Source of the DNA: Bradyrhizobium ontarionense
GTDB lineage: Bacteria > Pseudomonadota > Alphaproteobacteria > Rhizobiales > Xanthobacteraceae
Direction: 5' to 3'
Assembly (NCBI RefSeq): GCF_021088345.1
Contig: NZ_CP088156.1
Coordinates: 4,588,001-4,652,000, forward strand
DNA: 64,000 nt
Shown here: positions 7,816 to 20,793 of the stretch, piece after piece
How positions within the stretch are numbered: the first letter of the stretch is position 1
Layout: every line of letters starts with the position of its first letter
Notes under the pieces: model-generated
The model's database searches: none
The model's input: only the letters and a program-made list of their open reading frames with translations
Told to the model about the DNA's origin: nothing
Program-made: the position numbers and the translations under genes

Positions 7816-9357
7816 TCAGCCCTGGGTGACGAGCTGCGGCAGGATCATGCCGTTGGCCTGCGCCACCACTTTGAGCCCCTTCTTGTGGATGATCGCCTGG
7901 ACGTATTGCAGCAGCGGGATCACTTCGCCTTCTTCCGCGATGTATTTGTCGACGGCCTTCCAGCCGGCGATGCGCTTGGCCTCGTCCTTCTCGCCCCACA
8001 GCGGCCCGATGCGCTCGATCAGGTCCTTGCCCTTCCAGGCCGAATGCGGCGACGGGCCGAACATCGCAAAGCCGGTCGACGTCGTGGGATCGCCGATCGC
8101 GTTGCCCCAATTGTAGAACGCGGCCGGCGCCAGCGCGTGGCGCGCACGCAGCTCGAAGTGCTGGGCGATCTCGTAGACCTCGATGTTGGCCTCGATGCCG
8201 ACCTTACGCCACATGCCGGCGATGGCCTGGACCATCTCGTAGTCCTTGGGCTTGAAGCCGCGCGTGGTCTGGATCGTGAACTTCACGGGCTTCGTGGTCG
8301 AGTAGCCGCTCTTGGCGAGCAGGCTCTTGGCCAGCTCCGGATCGTAGGCCACCTTGATGGAGGGATCGAAGGCCGCGTAGCCCGGCGCTTCCAAGGTGTC
8401 GATCGGCACGCCATAGCCGCGCAGCAACTTCTCGACGATCGCCTTCTTGTCGATGGCGTGATTGGCGGCGACGCGCACGTTGCGATCCAGCATCGGATCG
8501 ATGTCGGTGAGGAAGATCATGCCGATGTCGGAGATCGGCTGGGTCACCCCGGCGAGGTTCGGCTTGCCCTTGAGGCGGTCGAACTCCTCATAGGGGATCT
8601 CGAAGGTGATGTCGGAGCCGCCCGACTCGATCTCGGCGACGCGGCTGGTCGGATCGGTGACGAACTTGAACACGACGGTCTCGAACGCCGGCTTCGGCCC
8701 CCAATAGCCAGGATGCGCCTTCAGCCGCAGGAACGCGTTGCGCTCGAACGCGTCGACCTTGTACGGCCCCGAGCCGATCGGCGCCTTCTCGAAACCTTCC
8801 GCACCGACCTTCTCGTAGTAGGCCTTCGGCAGCACGTAGCCGGTCAGGAACGCCATCCATTTGAACAGCACCGGCTCGAACTCGACGACATCGGCTGTGA
8901 TGGTCTGGCCGTCGATCTTGAAGTTGTTGATCTTCGACCACACGAACTGGATCGGATTGCCGCCCTTCGGGTCCGCCGCGCGCGTCAGCGACCACACCAC
9001 GTCCTCCGGCGTCACCTTGGAGCCGTCGTGCCAGGTGGCGTCGGAGCGCAGCTCCATCGTGACCTTGCTGCGGTCCTCGTTCCAGCCCCACTTCGTCAGC
9101 AGGCCCGGCGTGAACGAGAGATCGGCGGCCTGGCCGATATAGGGATCGAAGATCGCCTGGTAGATGGACTGGATGGTCGGGTTGACCGCCGACACGCCGA
9201 CGGTCGGATCGAACGACGGCAGGTTGACGTTGTAGGCGATGGTCAAGGTGCCGGCGGCGGCGCGGGCCGATTGAAGCGGAAGCCCCGCGGCGAGAGGCAG
9301 TGCAGCCGCGCCCGCGAGCTGCAACATCGTACGACGGGAGATCTGATGGTCACGCAT
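7816..9357 (-). CDS. ABC transporter substrate-binding protein, SBP family 5
   Basis: The 513-residue protein is the periplasmic receptor of the importer. It starts with a probable Tat signal (SRRTMLQLAG, then an Ala/Leu-rich core ending SARAA). The mature part shows the SBP_bac_5 hallmarks: an early PSFDPTVGVS segment, TWHDGSKVTPEDVVWSLTR and the GSGPYKV turn. Such proteins bind peptides, opines, nickel chelates or other polar organics; the ligand here is unknown. It is the first transporter gene, 64 bases after the dienelactone-hydrolase fusion, so uptake and that enzyme are probably co-transcribed. Confidence 0.92.
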   Translation of the reverse strand: MRDHQISRRTMLQLAGAAALPLAAGLPLQSARAAAGTLTIAYNVNLPSFDPTVGVSAVNPTIQSIYQAIFDPYIGQAADLSFTPGLLTKWGWNEDRSKVTMELRSDATWHDGSKVTPEDVVWSLTRAADPKGGNPIQFVWSKINNFKIDGQTITADVVEFEPVLFKWMAFLTGYVLPKAYYEKVGAEGFEKAPIGSGPYKVDAFERNAFLRLKAHPGYWGPKPAFETVVFKFVTDPTSRVAEIESGGSDITFEIPYEEFDRLKGKPNLAGVTQPISDIGMIFLTDIDPMLDRNVRVAANHAIDKKAIVEKLLRGYGVPIDTLEAPGYAAFDPSIKVAYDPELAKSLLAKSGYSTTKPVKFTIQTTRGFKPKDYEMVQAIAGMWRKVGIEANIEVYEIAQHFELRARHALAPAAFYNWGNAIGDPTTSTGFAMFGPSPHSAWKGKDLIERIGPLWGEKDEAKRIAGWKAVDKYIAEEGEVIPLLQYVQAIIHKKGLKVVAQANGMILPQLVTQG

Positions 9358-9421
9358 GGTGATGCAACTCCGGATGAGCTGAAGAGATGGCGCCCCCTGC
9401 CGGCACCATCGGAATGAACGA

Positions 9422-10654
9422 TCAGTTCGGTGCGCTCTCGGCCCAGCGCTTCATCAGCGTGTTCGAGGGCAGGGATTCGTCGACCAGCTTCTTGGCGGTC
9501 TCGATGCCCGCGACAGGCAACTTGGCCGGATCGAGCAGGCCGATCTGCACCAGCACCGAGGCCTGGTCCCAGTAGATGTGCTCGTTGTAGAGCTTGTCGC
9601 CGCGGAAGCGCACGATCGCCACCAGCGGGATCTCGACATATTTGCCGGTCGGTGGGATGCCCGGCAGCATCCAGTCGATCTCGATGTCATGGGTGAAGCA
9701 GAACAGCATCTCGTCGACGACGCGGTCGGCGCCGATGGTGCGCGAGATCGGCACCAGCTTGGTATCGACGGGCGTCTTCGGGATGAAGTGATTGGCGTAG
9801 AAGCGCAGCAGGTCCTTGTAACCGACGCCGCCGGTCATGGTCGGGATGTGGTTGACATAGGGCTCGGCGACCATCGTGCCCATCGTCGCCTGCGCCGAGC
9901 GGGTGGCGAATTCGAGCTCGGTGTGGCGGTCCCACAGCGACGACAGGTCGTAATGCGGGCCGAGCACCTTGCGGAACAGCGCGATCGAGCGCGAATGCGC
10001 CATCAGGGTCGCCGGCTTGTCGAAGCTCGCACGCTCCGGTGCGGCGAAGGCATGGTCGCAGCCGGGGTAGAGGTAGAACTCGGCATCGTCGCGGCCGGCA
10101 AAGCCGGCCTTGACCGCCTCGCGCGCCTCGGCCGGCGCGAACTTGTCGAGCTCGGCGAAGTGGAAGACGATCGGGCCCTTGATGTTCTTGGCCTCGCCGA
10201 TGTCGGCCTCGATGCCGACGCCATAATAGGAGACGGCGCAGTCGACGTCGGTGCGCGCGGCCGTGAGGTAGGCGAGCTTGCCGCCGAGACAGAAGCCGAG
10301 CGCGCCGACCTTGCCTTTGCATTCGGGACGCGCGCGCAGCACCTTCAGCGCGTCAGCGGTGTCCTTGATCGCCAGATTGACGTCGAAGCGCTGGTAGTAG
10401 CTGAACGCCTTGCCGAAATCGGCCTCGCCATAGCCGAGCTCGATGCCGGGCTCGAAACGCCAGAACAGGTCCGGCGCCAGCACCACATAGCCCTCCTCGG
10501 CATAGTAGTCGGCGACGTCGCGCATCGAGGCGTTGACGCCGAAGATTTCCTGCAGGAGCACGATGCCGGGGCCGGAGCCCGACGCCGGCACGGCCAGATA
10601 GCCCTTGAACGTGCCGCCATCGGCGGCGGCGATCTCGATCCACTGTCCAGCCAC
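9422..10654 (-). CDS. Dienelactone hydrolase-SnoaL/NTF2-like fusion
   Basis: The 410-residue two-domain protein has a dienelactone-hydrolase-like alpha/beta hydrolase at residues 1 to about 235: nucleophile Cys122 in GFCLGG, Asp170 in AELDKF, His201 in CDHAF. Residues of about 240-410 look like a SnoaL/NTF2-type alpha+beta domain (FYANHFIPKTP..., TGKYVEIPLVAIVRF...), a family that includes ester cyclases. The GTG at 10654 is favoured because GGGGAG precedes it by seven bases; a longer GTG start at 10690 has only a weak site. It heads a transporter/SDR operon divergent from a MarR-like regulator, which suggests hydrolysis of an imported lactone or ester (inference). Confidence 0.85.
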   Translation of the reverse strand: MAGQWIEIAAADGGTFKGYLAVPASGSGPGIVLLQEIFGVNASMRDVADYYAEEGYVVLAPDLFWRFEPGIELGYGEADFGKAFSYYQRFDVNLAIKDTADALKVLRARPECKGKVGALGFCLGGKLAYLTAARTDVDCAVSYYGVGIEADIGEAKNIKGPIVFHFAELDKFAPAEAREAVKAGFAGRDDAEFYLYPGCDHAFAAPERASFDKPATLMAHSRSIALFRKVLGPHYDLSSLWDRHTELEFATRSAQATMGTMVAEPYVNHIPTMTGGVGYKDLLRFYANHFIPKTPVDTKLVPISRTIGADRVVDEMLFCFTHDIEIDWMLPGIPPTGKYVEIPLVAIVRFRGDKLYNEHIYWDQASVLVQIGLLDPAKLPVAGIETAKKLVDESLPSNTLMKRWAESAPN

Positions 10655-10724
10655 TGTCGTGCTCCCCGGTTCGTCGGTGGCGGGGTCCACAATGACGCCG
10701 CACCTGATGTGTTTTCTTCATTGA

Positions 10725-10741
10725 ATTTTTAATGTAAAAAT
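10725..10741. promoter_or_regulatory. AT-rich palindrome, candidate operator
   Basis: ATTTTTA-ATG-TAAAAAT is a perfect 7-bp inverted repeat with a 3-base spacer, in an AT-rich patch unlike the surrounding GC-rich DNA. A direct repeat ATGTAAA (10732 and 10747) overlaps it. It lies in the 217-bp gap between the divergent hydrolase operon and the MarR-like gene, where such a regulator would be expected to bind both promoters. Binding is inferred. Confidence 0.5.
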
Positions 10742-10871
10742 GTCGGATGTAAACAGCAGAGATTGAGCATGCGCTGCACACGCATTGTGCGGAGCGGCAT
10801 CGGGAGACGGGATATTGAAGAGGACTGATAGCGCCGCGGCGAAGCGCAAGACCGTGGCGGGCAGGACACCT

Positions 10872-11474
10872 ATGAAGCCGAAATCCGCAGGCGGCAACGT
10901 CGGTTCGACGGCCGAGAAGGCGCGAGAGGGTGCCGAGACCGGCGCCGAGAACAGAGGCGATGGCAAAGGCTCCTGGCATCTCGCCCGCAGCGATGCCGAG
11001 CGGCGGCTGTCGGATTTCGAGTTCGCCCTGGAGCGGCTGGCGCAATCCTATTATCGCTGGAAGGCGTCCTGCCTCGCAGCGGTGTGCGAGGTGCCGCTGA
11101 CCGGTGACGATGTCGCCGTCCTCAACGTCGTGCGCATGGGCGACGAACCGAAGCGGCTCACCGAGGTCGGGCAGCTGCTCAACCGCGTCGACGTGCCCAA
11201 CCTGCAATATGCGACACGCAAGCTGGTGCGCGCCGGGCTGATCGAGACCGAGGGGCGCTCCTCGCGCAAGGAGACGCGCTACCGCGCCACGGCGCGGGGC
11301 CGCGCCGTCACCGAGGACTACGCGGCCTTGCGCGCCGCAACCCTGCCGCCGATGTTCGAATCGATGCCCGGCTGGATCGACAGCTGCGCCGCGACAACCG
11401 CGCAGCTCGACCAGATGTCGGGACTGTACAGCCAGGCGACGCGGGTGGCGATCACCAGGCGGCACCAGTCCTGA
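10872..11474 (+). CDS. MarR-like winged-helix transcriptional regulator
   Basis: The 200-residue product has a charged, probably disordered N-terminus (about 40 residues) and then a MarR-type winged helix. A helix with SYYRWKASCLAAV is followed by LTGDDVAVLNVVRMGDEPKRLTEVGQLLNRVDVPNLQYATRKLV as the helix-turn-helix and SSRKETRYRATARG as the wing, in several adjoining motifs. The ATG at 10872 has AGGA upstream; a longer TTG-initiated form is possible. Divergent orientation to the hydrolase/ABC/SDR operon makes that operon its likely target (inference). Confidence 0.8.
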   Translation: MKPKSAGGNVGSTAEKAREGAETGAENRGDGKGSWHLARSDAERRLSDFEFALERLAQSYYRWKASCLAAVCEVPLTGDDVAVLNVVRMGDEPKRLTEVGQLLNRVDVPNLQYATRKLVRAGLIETEGRSSRKETRYRATARGRAVTEDYAALRAATLPPMFESMPGWIDSCAATTAQLDQMSGLYSQATRVAITRRHQS

Positions 11475-11476
11475 GG

Positions 11477-15634
<4,158 letters not shown>

Positions 15635-15638
<4 letters not shown>

Positions 15639-16903
15639 CGCGCAGTCTCCCGTATCAAAGTGAAGGGGCGGCCGACGAGCCCCTCGATCGTCGCGGTGGC
15701 AACGTGGATGTTCTGCAGCGCCTCCTGCTCGCGCAGCCGTGCCTGCGCCACGCTCGCCTGGGCATCCAGCACTTCCAACAGCGTGAACCGACCGGCGCTG
15801 TAACCCTGCGCGATCTCGTCCGCCGCCTCCTGCGCCCGGGGAAGCGCAATCTCGCGCAGCACCGACAATTCACGCAGCGACCCCTGCAGCGAGTCGTAGG
15901 CACGACCGGCGATCACGAGCAGTGCGTTACGGTTGGCCTTGCGCTCGACCTCGGTCTTGGCGAGGCTTTCCTGGGCTGACAGGATGTTGCCCTGGTTCTG
16001 GTCGAACACGGGAATGGGCACGGAGACGCTGAGCCTGACGGCATCGTCCTGGGTGTCGTTGAAATGGCGCCAGCCGGCGCTGACGCGCACGTCGGGATAG
16101 GGCTTCAGCCGCGCCAGCAGCAGCTCGGCGTTGCGCTGCGCGTAGACGGCAGTCCAGCGCACGAGCTGCGGGTTGGCGTCGATGGCGGCGATGACGCCCT
16201 GGAACGACGGTGGCTGTCCGCTGGCATCAAAGCGCCCCGACACCGCGGCGAATTTCGGCGAGGTATCGCCGAGCAGCACCGCGAGCTCGCGCCGCGCACT
16301 CGCCAGGGTGGCCTTGACGCGTTCGCGATCGGCGCGCACCAGCGCCGAGGCGACCTCGGCACGCCCGGTCTCCGCCGGCGACGAGGCACCAGCCTCGACC
16401 CGCCGCCGCAGCAGCGGCGTCAGCCGGTCGAGCGCGGCGACCTGATCATCGAGGATCTGGATGCGGCGCTGGGTCGCGAGCACCGTGACGAAGGCGATCG
16501 CCGTCTCTGACAGAACCTCGAGCCGCACCGCCTGGAGCTGGATCGCGGCGACCTGCACGCCGGCCTGGCCGGCCGCAATGCGCGCATCGCGCTTGCCGAA
16601 CCATTCGAACGCCTGGCTGATCTGCAGGGTGGTCTCGGCCGACCGTGTACCGCGGTATGGACCCGAGCCGAACGAATTGTCCTGCTCGTAGGAGAGCTCG
16701 GGATTGAGCAATGCGCCGGCCTGCAGGCGCTGCCCGCCGGCGATGCCGATGTCGCGGTCGGCGGCGGACAGCCGCGGATTGGCGGCGAGCGCACGCGCGA
16801 GCGCCTCGCGCATGGTCAGAGGCTGCGCGGCCGCGGCGTGCACGGACACGGCGAGCAGGGCTGCAACGCAGGCAACGCGCGCAGCCATCCCGGGGAATGG
16901 CAT
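15635..16903 (-). CDS. czcC: TolC-family outer membrane factor (CzcC-like)
   Basis: The 422-residue protein has a signal peptide ending HAAAAQ and the two-repeat TolC/OEP architecture: LTMREALARALAANPRLSAAD opens repeat 1, with a long coiled-coil section (about 120-200). Repeat 2 includes FDQNQGNILSAQESL, then the GRFTLLEVLDAQ segment typical of CzcC. It forms the outer-membrane channel of the metal pump. It is preceded by a small His/Cys periplasmic protein gene at 58 bases. Confidence 0.92.
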
Positions 16904-16961
16904 GAAGATGAACCTGTCTTGACGAGCAATGATGGACGGCTTGGCCGTCCGGCACGTGGCG

Positions 16962-17282
16962 TCAGGTCAGGTGTCTGGGCGGTGGGGACTCGGACTCGGA
17001 CAGAACCCCGGCGCGAAGCACCGGAATGGCCCAGTCCGTCGCGGCGACCATGTCGGCCGGAATCACTGCGAGCTGCAGCTGTGGCACGGCAACCGAGAAG
17101 CAGCCGTGGCAGTGATGATCCGCCGTGCCGCGCTGATCGGAGTGATCCGCCTGGTCGAGCAGAGACGCGATCTCCGGCTTGCCGGCGGAGGCATGGGCGA
17201 CGTCGAGATCACAGGCACCGTGCAGCGCGCCCGCGAGCAGATAAGCCAACATCACGCACAGCGCCGCGATCCGGCGCAGCAT
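16962..17282 (-). CDS. Small periplasmic His/Cys protein heading metal efflux operon
   Basis: The 106-residue protein has an N-terminal signal peptide (LCVMLAYLLAGALHG) and a central cluster HSDQRGTADHHCHGCF rich in metal ligands, and ends PPPRHLT. Small proteins of this layout (CzcI/DUF2946-like) commonly precede czcCBA operons and are thought to act in metal handling or regulation; that assignment is by context and pattern, not firm homology. The ATG at 17282 is taken because it begins the signal peptide; a longer frame upstream is not convincing. Confidence 0.7.
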   Translation of the reverse strand: MLRRIAALCVMLAYLLAGALHGACDLDVAHASAGKPEIASLLDQADHSDQRGTADHHCHGCFSVAVPQLQLAVIPADMVAATDWAIPVLRAGVLSESESPPPRHLT

Positions 17283-17403
17283 GCGCGGGCGGCTCGTGAG
17301 ATATCGTCGACCGATGATGCGCACCGCGCCCCCTGTTGGTGCAGCGGATAGCACGCGGCTCGCACCGTTGTCGATCAGCAACAATGTAACAAGGGGAACC
17401 GCG

Positions 17404-17988
17404 TCACAGCACGGCAAGCGCAGGAGCGAGGATCACGCAGGCCAGCAGCGCCAGGGCCGCCGCGCTGCAGCGATAGCCGAGCGTCGCCGGCACGAGACCG
17501 CCGAGACCGCGACGCAGGGTCGCGCCGAGCAGCAGCCAGCCGCCTCCGATCAGCATGGTCGAGAAGCCGAGCGCGATCAGGAACGGAAGCAGGCTCGCGG
17601 CATCGGCTGCCGACGGCAGCAGCGTGAACGCGAAGATGATGGCCTTCGGATTCAACAGCGTCGTGATGAGCACGCGACGGGATGTGACCGGCGCAACATC
17701 GACGACGGACGCGCCGCCATGGCGCCAGAGCGCGACCGCAAGGTGCAGCAGGTACAGCACGACCGCGACGCGCAGAGCATGGCCGACGAGCGGTGCGGTT
17801 GCGATGACCGGACCGAGCACGACGCGCAACGTCAGGATTGCGAGCAGGTAGCCCGCAAGTTCGGCCAGGAGCAGATGAACGGAATAGCGTACGCCCCGGC
17901 TCGCGCCCGCAGTCGCCAGCAGCGTGTTGGTCGGGCCGGGCGTTGCCAGCAGAGCCGCGGCCGACAGAACGAAGATCAACAATTCCAT
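17404..17988 (-). CDS. LysE/RhtB-family amino-acid exporter
   Basis: The 194-residue membrane protein has six predicted helices. The N-terminal family signature ATPGPTNTLLATAGASRG is present, as is the mid-protein LLNPKAIIFAFTLLP motif of LysE/RhtB transporters. It probably exports an amino acid or derivative across the inner membrane. The ATG at 17988 has GGTGAG seven bases upstream; a GTG 15 bases earlier is the alternative. It is 121 bases from the metal-efflux leader gene and may or may not share its transcript; function gives no reason for linkage. Confidence 0.88.
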   Translation of the reverse strand: MELLIFVLSAAALLATPGPTNTLLATAGASRGVRYSVHLLLAELAGYLLAILTLRVVLGPVIATAPLVGHALRVAVVLYLLHLAVALWRHGGASVVDVAPVTSRRVLITTLLNPKAIIFAFTLLPSAADAASLLPFLIALGFSTMLIGGGWLLLGATLRRGLGGLVPATLGYRCSAAALALLACVILAPALAVL

Positions 17989-18357
17989 GTCGCTACTCAC
18001 CACGCACGCGGCACGGCCGCCTTGACCAGGGTCAATATCACGGCGGCCCCATGCCGGTGGGCTTGATGGTCGTGTGCGACCCCGTGCGGTTCTTGGTCAC
18101 CTGTCCTTTGACCTGAGCGTTTGGTCCCACTTTCCGGCACCGCTCGCTCGTAGGTCATTCGTTGATATCTGCGCTACCGGCGGTACACCGTGCCGCATGA
18201 GCGCCCCGTATTGGCGGCATGCAGTGCGCTTGATTGACTTGGGGCCTCTGCCCACTAAGGTTCGCGTCGCCGGATATTGAACTGCGACTGATCATGGCAC
18301 GGCCGCCGCGCCCGCGCGCGAGGCAACGATGATCGCGGCGCGAAGGATCGGATAAGA
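17989..18357. other. Divergent intergenic region
   Basis: The 369-base gap between the LysE gene and the amidase gene contains no convincing gene. A weak promoter-like TTGACT (18234-18239) with TAAGGT 16 bases downstream points toward the amidase. No strong palindrome is seen. Confidence 0.4.
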
Positions 18358-19833
18358 ATGACTTTGGCGATGAGCTGGGACGAGTGGGCCCGGCATGATG
18401 GCATGGCGCTCGCAGCACGGGTCAGGAGCGGCGAGCTGACCGCGGCGGAATTGGCAAGCCAGGCGGCAGCAGGAATCGCCAAGGTCGATCCGACGCTATC
18501 CGGCGTCGTGGAAGTGTTCGCCGACGCGGTCGAAGATCCGGCCAAGGCCGGCGCGAATCTCGCCGGTCCATTCGCCGGACTGCCGTTCCTGATGAAGGAT
18601 CTCGGACCGACGATGGCCGGACGCCTGCAGGAGCAGGGCTCGCTGTACATGCGCGGCAACCGTCCCGCCGCCGACACGCACCTGACGGCGAAGATGCGCA
18701 AGGCCGGCCTCAATTTGATGGGGCGCACCACGACGCCGGAATTCGGCGTCTGCAGCTCGGCGGAAAATCCCGCGGTCTACGTCACGCGCAATCCCTGGAA
18801 CACGGACTACACGACCTGCGGCTCGTCGGCCGGCAGTGCGGCGATGGTCGCCGCCGGCGTGGTGCCGATCGCGCATGCGACCGATGGCGGCGGCTCGATC
18901 CGCATCCCCGCCGGCGTCAACGGCAACATCGGCCTCAAGGTCTCGCGCGGCGTGTTCTCGATCGCGCCGCATCTGTCGGATCTCTCCGGCCTCGTCTCGA
19001 TCCAGGGCTGCCAGTCGCGCAGCGTGCGCGACACCGCGGCCTTCGTCGATCATTGCCGTGGCGGCGCGCCGGGCGAGTTCATGCCGTACTGGACCACGCC
19101 GGAGCCCTATGTCGAACTGATCAAGCGTGATCCGGGCAAGCTCAGGATCGCGCTGTCGCATCAATGGGGCGACTACCGCGCGACGCCGCACATCGCGGCC
19201 GAGCTGGCGCGCGTCGGCAAATTCCTGGAGGGCCTCGGCCATCACATCGGCTACGCACTGCCGGAGGTGGACTATCGTGCGGCGTTCGCGGCCCAGACCA
19301 CCTGCTACATCTCCAACTTCGCCATCGTCATCAACAACCTGCTCGCTTCGCGCAAGCTCGACCGGCCGCCGACCGACCTGATCGAGCCGGTCAACATCCG
19401 CATCTGGGAAGCCGGCCGCGACACCAGCTTCGCCGAGCGCGCCGCGATGCAGGCGGTGTTCAACACGACCTCGCGCGCGTTCGGCGCCTTCTTCGAGGCG
19501 TGGGACATCATCCTGACGCCGATCACGGCGCTGCCGACGCCGAAGATCGGCACCACCGAATATCTGACGATCAGCGACAATCCTGATGTGCTCGACTGGT
19601 TCGAGAATCTGTGGCGCAACTTCGCGTTCACGCCGCTGGCGAACCTCTGCGGCGTCCCGGCGATCTCGCTGCCGCTCGCCACCAACGAGCACGGCTTGCC
19701 GCTCGGCATCCAGGCGATCGGCAAGCAGGCCGACGACGGCCTGTTGCTGCAGCTGGCGGCCCAGATCGAGCGCGCCATCGACGGTCGATGGAACGGCGGC
19801 GCGACGCCGGCCGTGCATGTGACCAAGGCGTAG
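18358..19833 (+). CDS. Amidase-signature family hydrolase
   Basis: The 491-residue amidase has the Ser-cisSer-Lys triad: Lys80 in LPFLMKDLGP, Ser156 in TTCGSSAGSAAM, Ser180 in TDGGGSIRIPAG. The first signature reads CGSSAGS instead of GGSSGGS. Length matches stand-alone amidases such as 6-aminohexanoate-cyclic-dimer hydrolase and aryl amidases. It is not GatA, because no gatB/gatC is nearby. It probably hydrolyses a carboxamide or cyclic amide, and begins a run of nitrogen-compound genes extending to about 34.5 kb. Substrate unknown. Confidence 0.9.
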   Translation: MTLAMSWDEWARHDGMALAARVRSGELTAAELASQAAAGIAKVDPTLSGVVEVFADAVEDPAKAGANLAGPFAGLPFLMKDLGPTMAGRLQEQGSLYMRGNRPAADTHLTAKMRKAGLNLMGRTTTPEFGVCSSAENPAVYVTRNPWNTDYTTCGSSAGSAAMVAAGVVPIAHATDGGGSIRIPAGVNGNIGLKVSRGVFSIAPHLSDLSGLVSIQGCQSRSVRDTAAFVDHCRGGAPGEFMPYWTTPEPYVELIKRDPGKLRIALSHQWGDYRATPHIAAELARVGKFLEGLGHHIGYALPEVDYRAAFAAQTTCYISNFAIVINNLLASRKLDRPPTDLIEPVNIRIWEAGRDTSFAERAAMQAVFNTTSRAFGAFFEAWDIILTPITALPTPKIGTTEYLTISDNPDVLDWFENLWRNFAFTPLANLCGVPAISLPLATNEHGLPLGIQAIGKQADDGLLLQLAAQIERAIDGRWNGGATPAVHVTKA

Positions 19834-19934
19834 CCCGGACACGTGCCGCGAACGACAGGTTGATCCGAATTCGCCGTTAAATCGTTGCAGCCCATGAACA
19901 GCTCTTCGGCTGTCCAGGCTGCGGCGAGGGCAAC

Positions 19935-20069
19935 GTGACGGATCAGCCGGCGGTGAAGCAGGATCGTAAGGCGGGGCCGCGCCGAACTTCAATGCGGCAC
20001 GGCGTGAAGCTGGACTTCTTCCCCCGCGGCGGCTTCTACGACTGGCGCGGGACGCCGGTCCGGTGGTGA
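19935..20069 (+). CDS. Candidate 44-residue small protein
   Basis: A GTG-initiated frame of 45 codons, with GAGGG about five bases upstream, ends only six bases before the DUF2256 gene. The product is basic in its first half and ends with an aromatic/glycine stretch (DFFPRGGFYDWRGTPVRW). An internal ATG at 19992 could give a 25-residue form. The coding-like third positions, the Shine-Dalgarno site and the tight spacing to DUF2256 suggest a real cotranslated small gene. No family is recognised. Confidence 0.45.
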   Translation: MTDQPAVKQDRKAGPRRTSMRHGVKLDFFPRGGFYDWRGTPVRW

Positions 20070-20075
20070 TGCGAC

Positions 20076-20261
20076 ATGCCGAAGATGCGCCGCAAGGCTG
20101 ACCTGCCGACCAGGATCTGCGCCGCCTGCGGCCGGCCGTTCGCGTGGCGGAAGAAGTGGGCATGGGACTGGGCGAACGTGAAATTCTGCTCCGATCGCTG
20201 CCGCGCCGAACGTGGCCGGACCGCCGCGGCGACGCCCGCCATAATCCCGATCGAAACATAA
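20076..20261 (+). CDS. DUF2256 family small zinc-ribbon-like protein
   Basis: The 61-residue protein matches the DUF2256 pattern: basic N-terminus, Lys-x-Asp-Leu-Pro, [14 protein letters not shown], then [11 protein letters not shown]. Four cysteines in two Cys-x2/3-Cys pairs suggest a zinc ribbon. Family members are often found beside or fused to cryptochrome/photolyase-related genes (family knowledge); no photolyase is in this window. Function unknown. It lies 13 bases before the DUF3429 membrane-protein gene, so the two are likely co-transcribed. Confidence 0.88.
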   Translation: MPKMRRKADLPTRICAACGRPFAWRKKWAWDWANVKFCSDRCRAERGRTAAATPAIIPIET

Positions 20262-20274
20262 GAGAGCGTGCGCC

Positions 20275-20727
20275 ATGATGTCAGGCATCCCGGCTCCCAT
20301 GCGAACCCTTGGCCTCGCCGGGCTGATCCCGTTCATGGGCCTCGCCGCTCTCGTGATCGCCGGCGATGAGCCAACCCGGATGACGGCCCTGCGCGCGCAG
20401 GTTGGCTACGGCGCCGTCATCCTCAGCTTCCTCGGTGCGGTGCATTGGGGTCTCGCCGTGCAGGCGCCCGCACTTGCGAATTGGCCCCGCATGACTTGGG
20501 GCGTTACACCCGCTTTGGTCGGCTGGACCGCGCTGGCGCTGCCGGCTGTGTCATCGCTGGTGCTGCTCACGTCCGCTCTGCTCGCGGCGCTCATCGTCGA
20601 CGAGTTCTATTTCGGCAGCGGCGGCGAACGCGCCTGGTTCTTGAAGCTGCGGCGGCTGCTCAGCCTCGGCGCGACGCTGGCCCTGCTCGCGACCTTGATC
20701 GCCCTCGTCGTCAAGGGCATGCCCTGA
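20275..20727 (+). CDS. DUF3429 family membrane protein
   Basis: The 150-residue integral membrane protein has about four to five helices. The FLGAVHWGLA motif and the WxxxTWGVTPALVGW segment are typical of DUF3429. The family has no established biochemical role. It sits directly after DUF2256 with a GAGAG-type ribosome-binding site, 66 bases before the racemase-like gene, probably ending a two- or three-gene unit. Confidence 0.85.
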   Translation: MMSGIPAPMRTLGLAGLIPFMGLAALVIAGDEPTRMTALRAQVGYGAVILSFLGAVHWGLAVQAPALANWPRMTWGVTPALVGWTALALPAVSSLVLLTSALLAALIVDEFYFGSGGERAWFLKLRRLLSLGATLALLATLIALVVKGMP

Positions 20728-20793
20728 CCGGGCGAGCGCTGTGGACAAGACGGCGATCCCTCGGGCAAGCTCGCGCATCCCTCGCGAGGCGCC

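Noticed and set aside
6463..9417. 984-codon open frame on the plus strand
   Set aside because: Antisense to the ABC importer genes, whose motifs are all on the minus strand. Composition is Arg/Gln/Asp-rich, as expected for reverse-frame reading of high-GC genes.
18496..20259. 587-codon minus-strand open frame
   Set aside because: Antisense to the amidase and DUF2256 genes; no motif, no ribosome-binding site.
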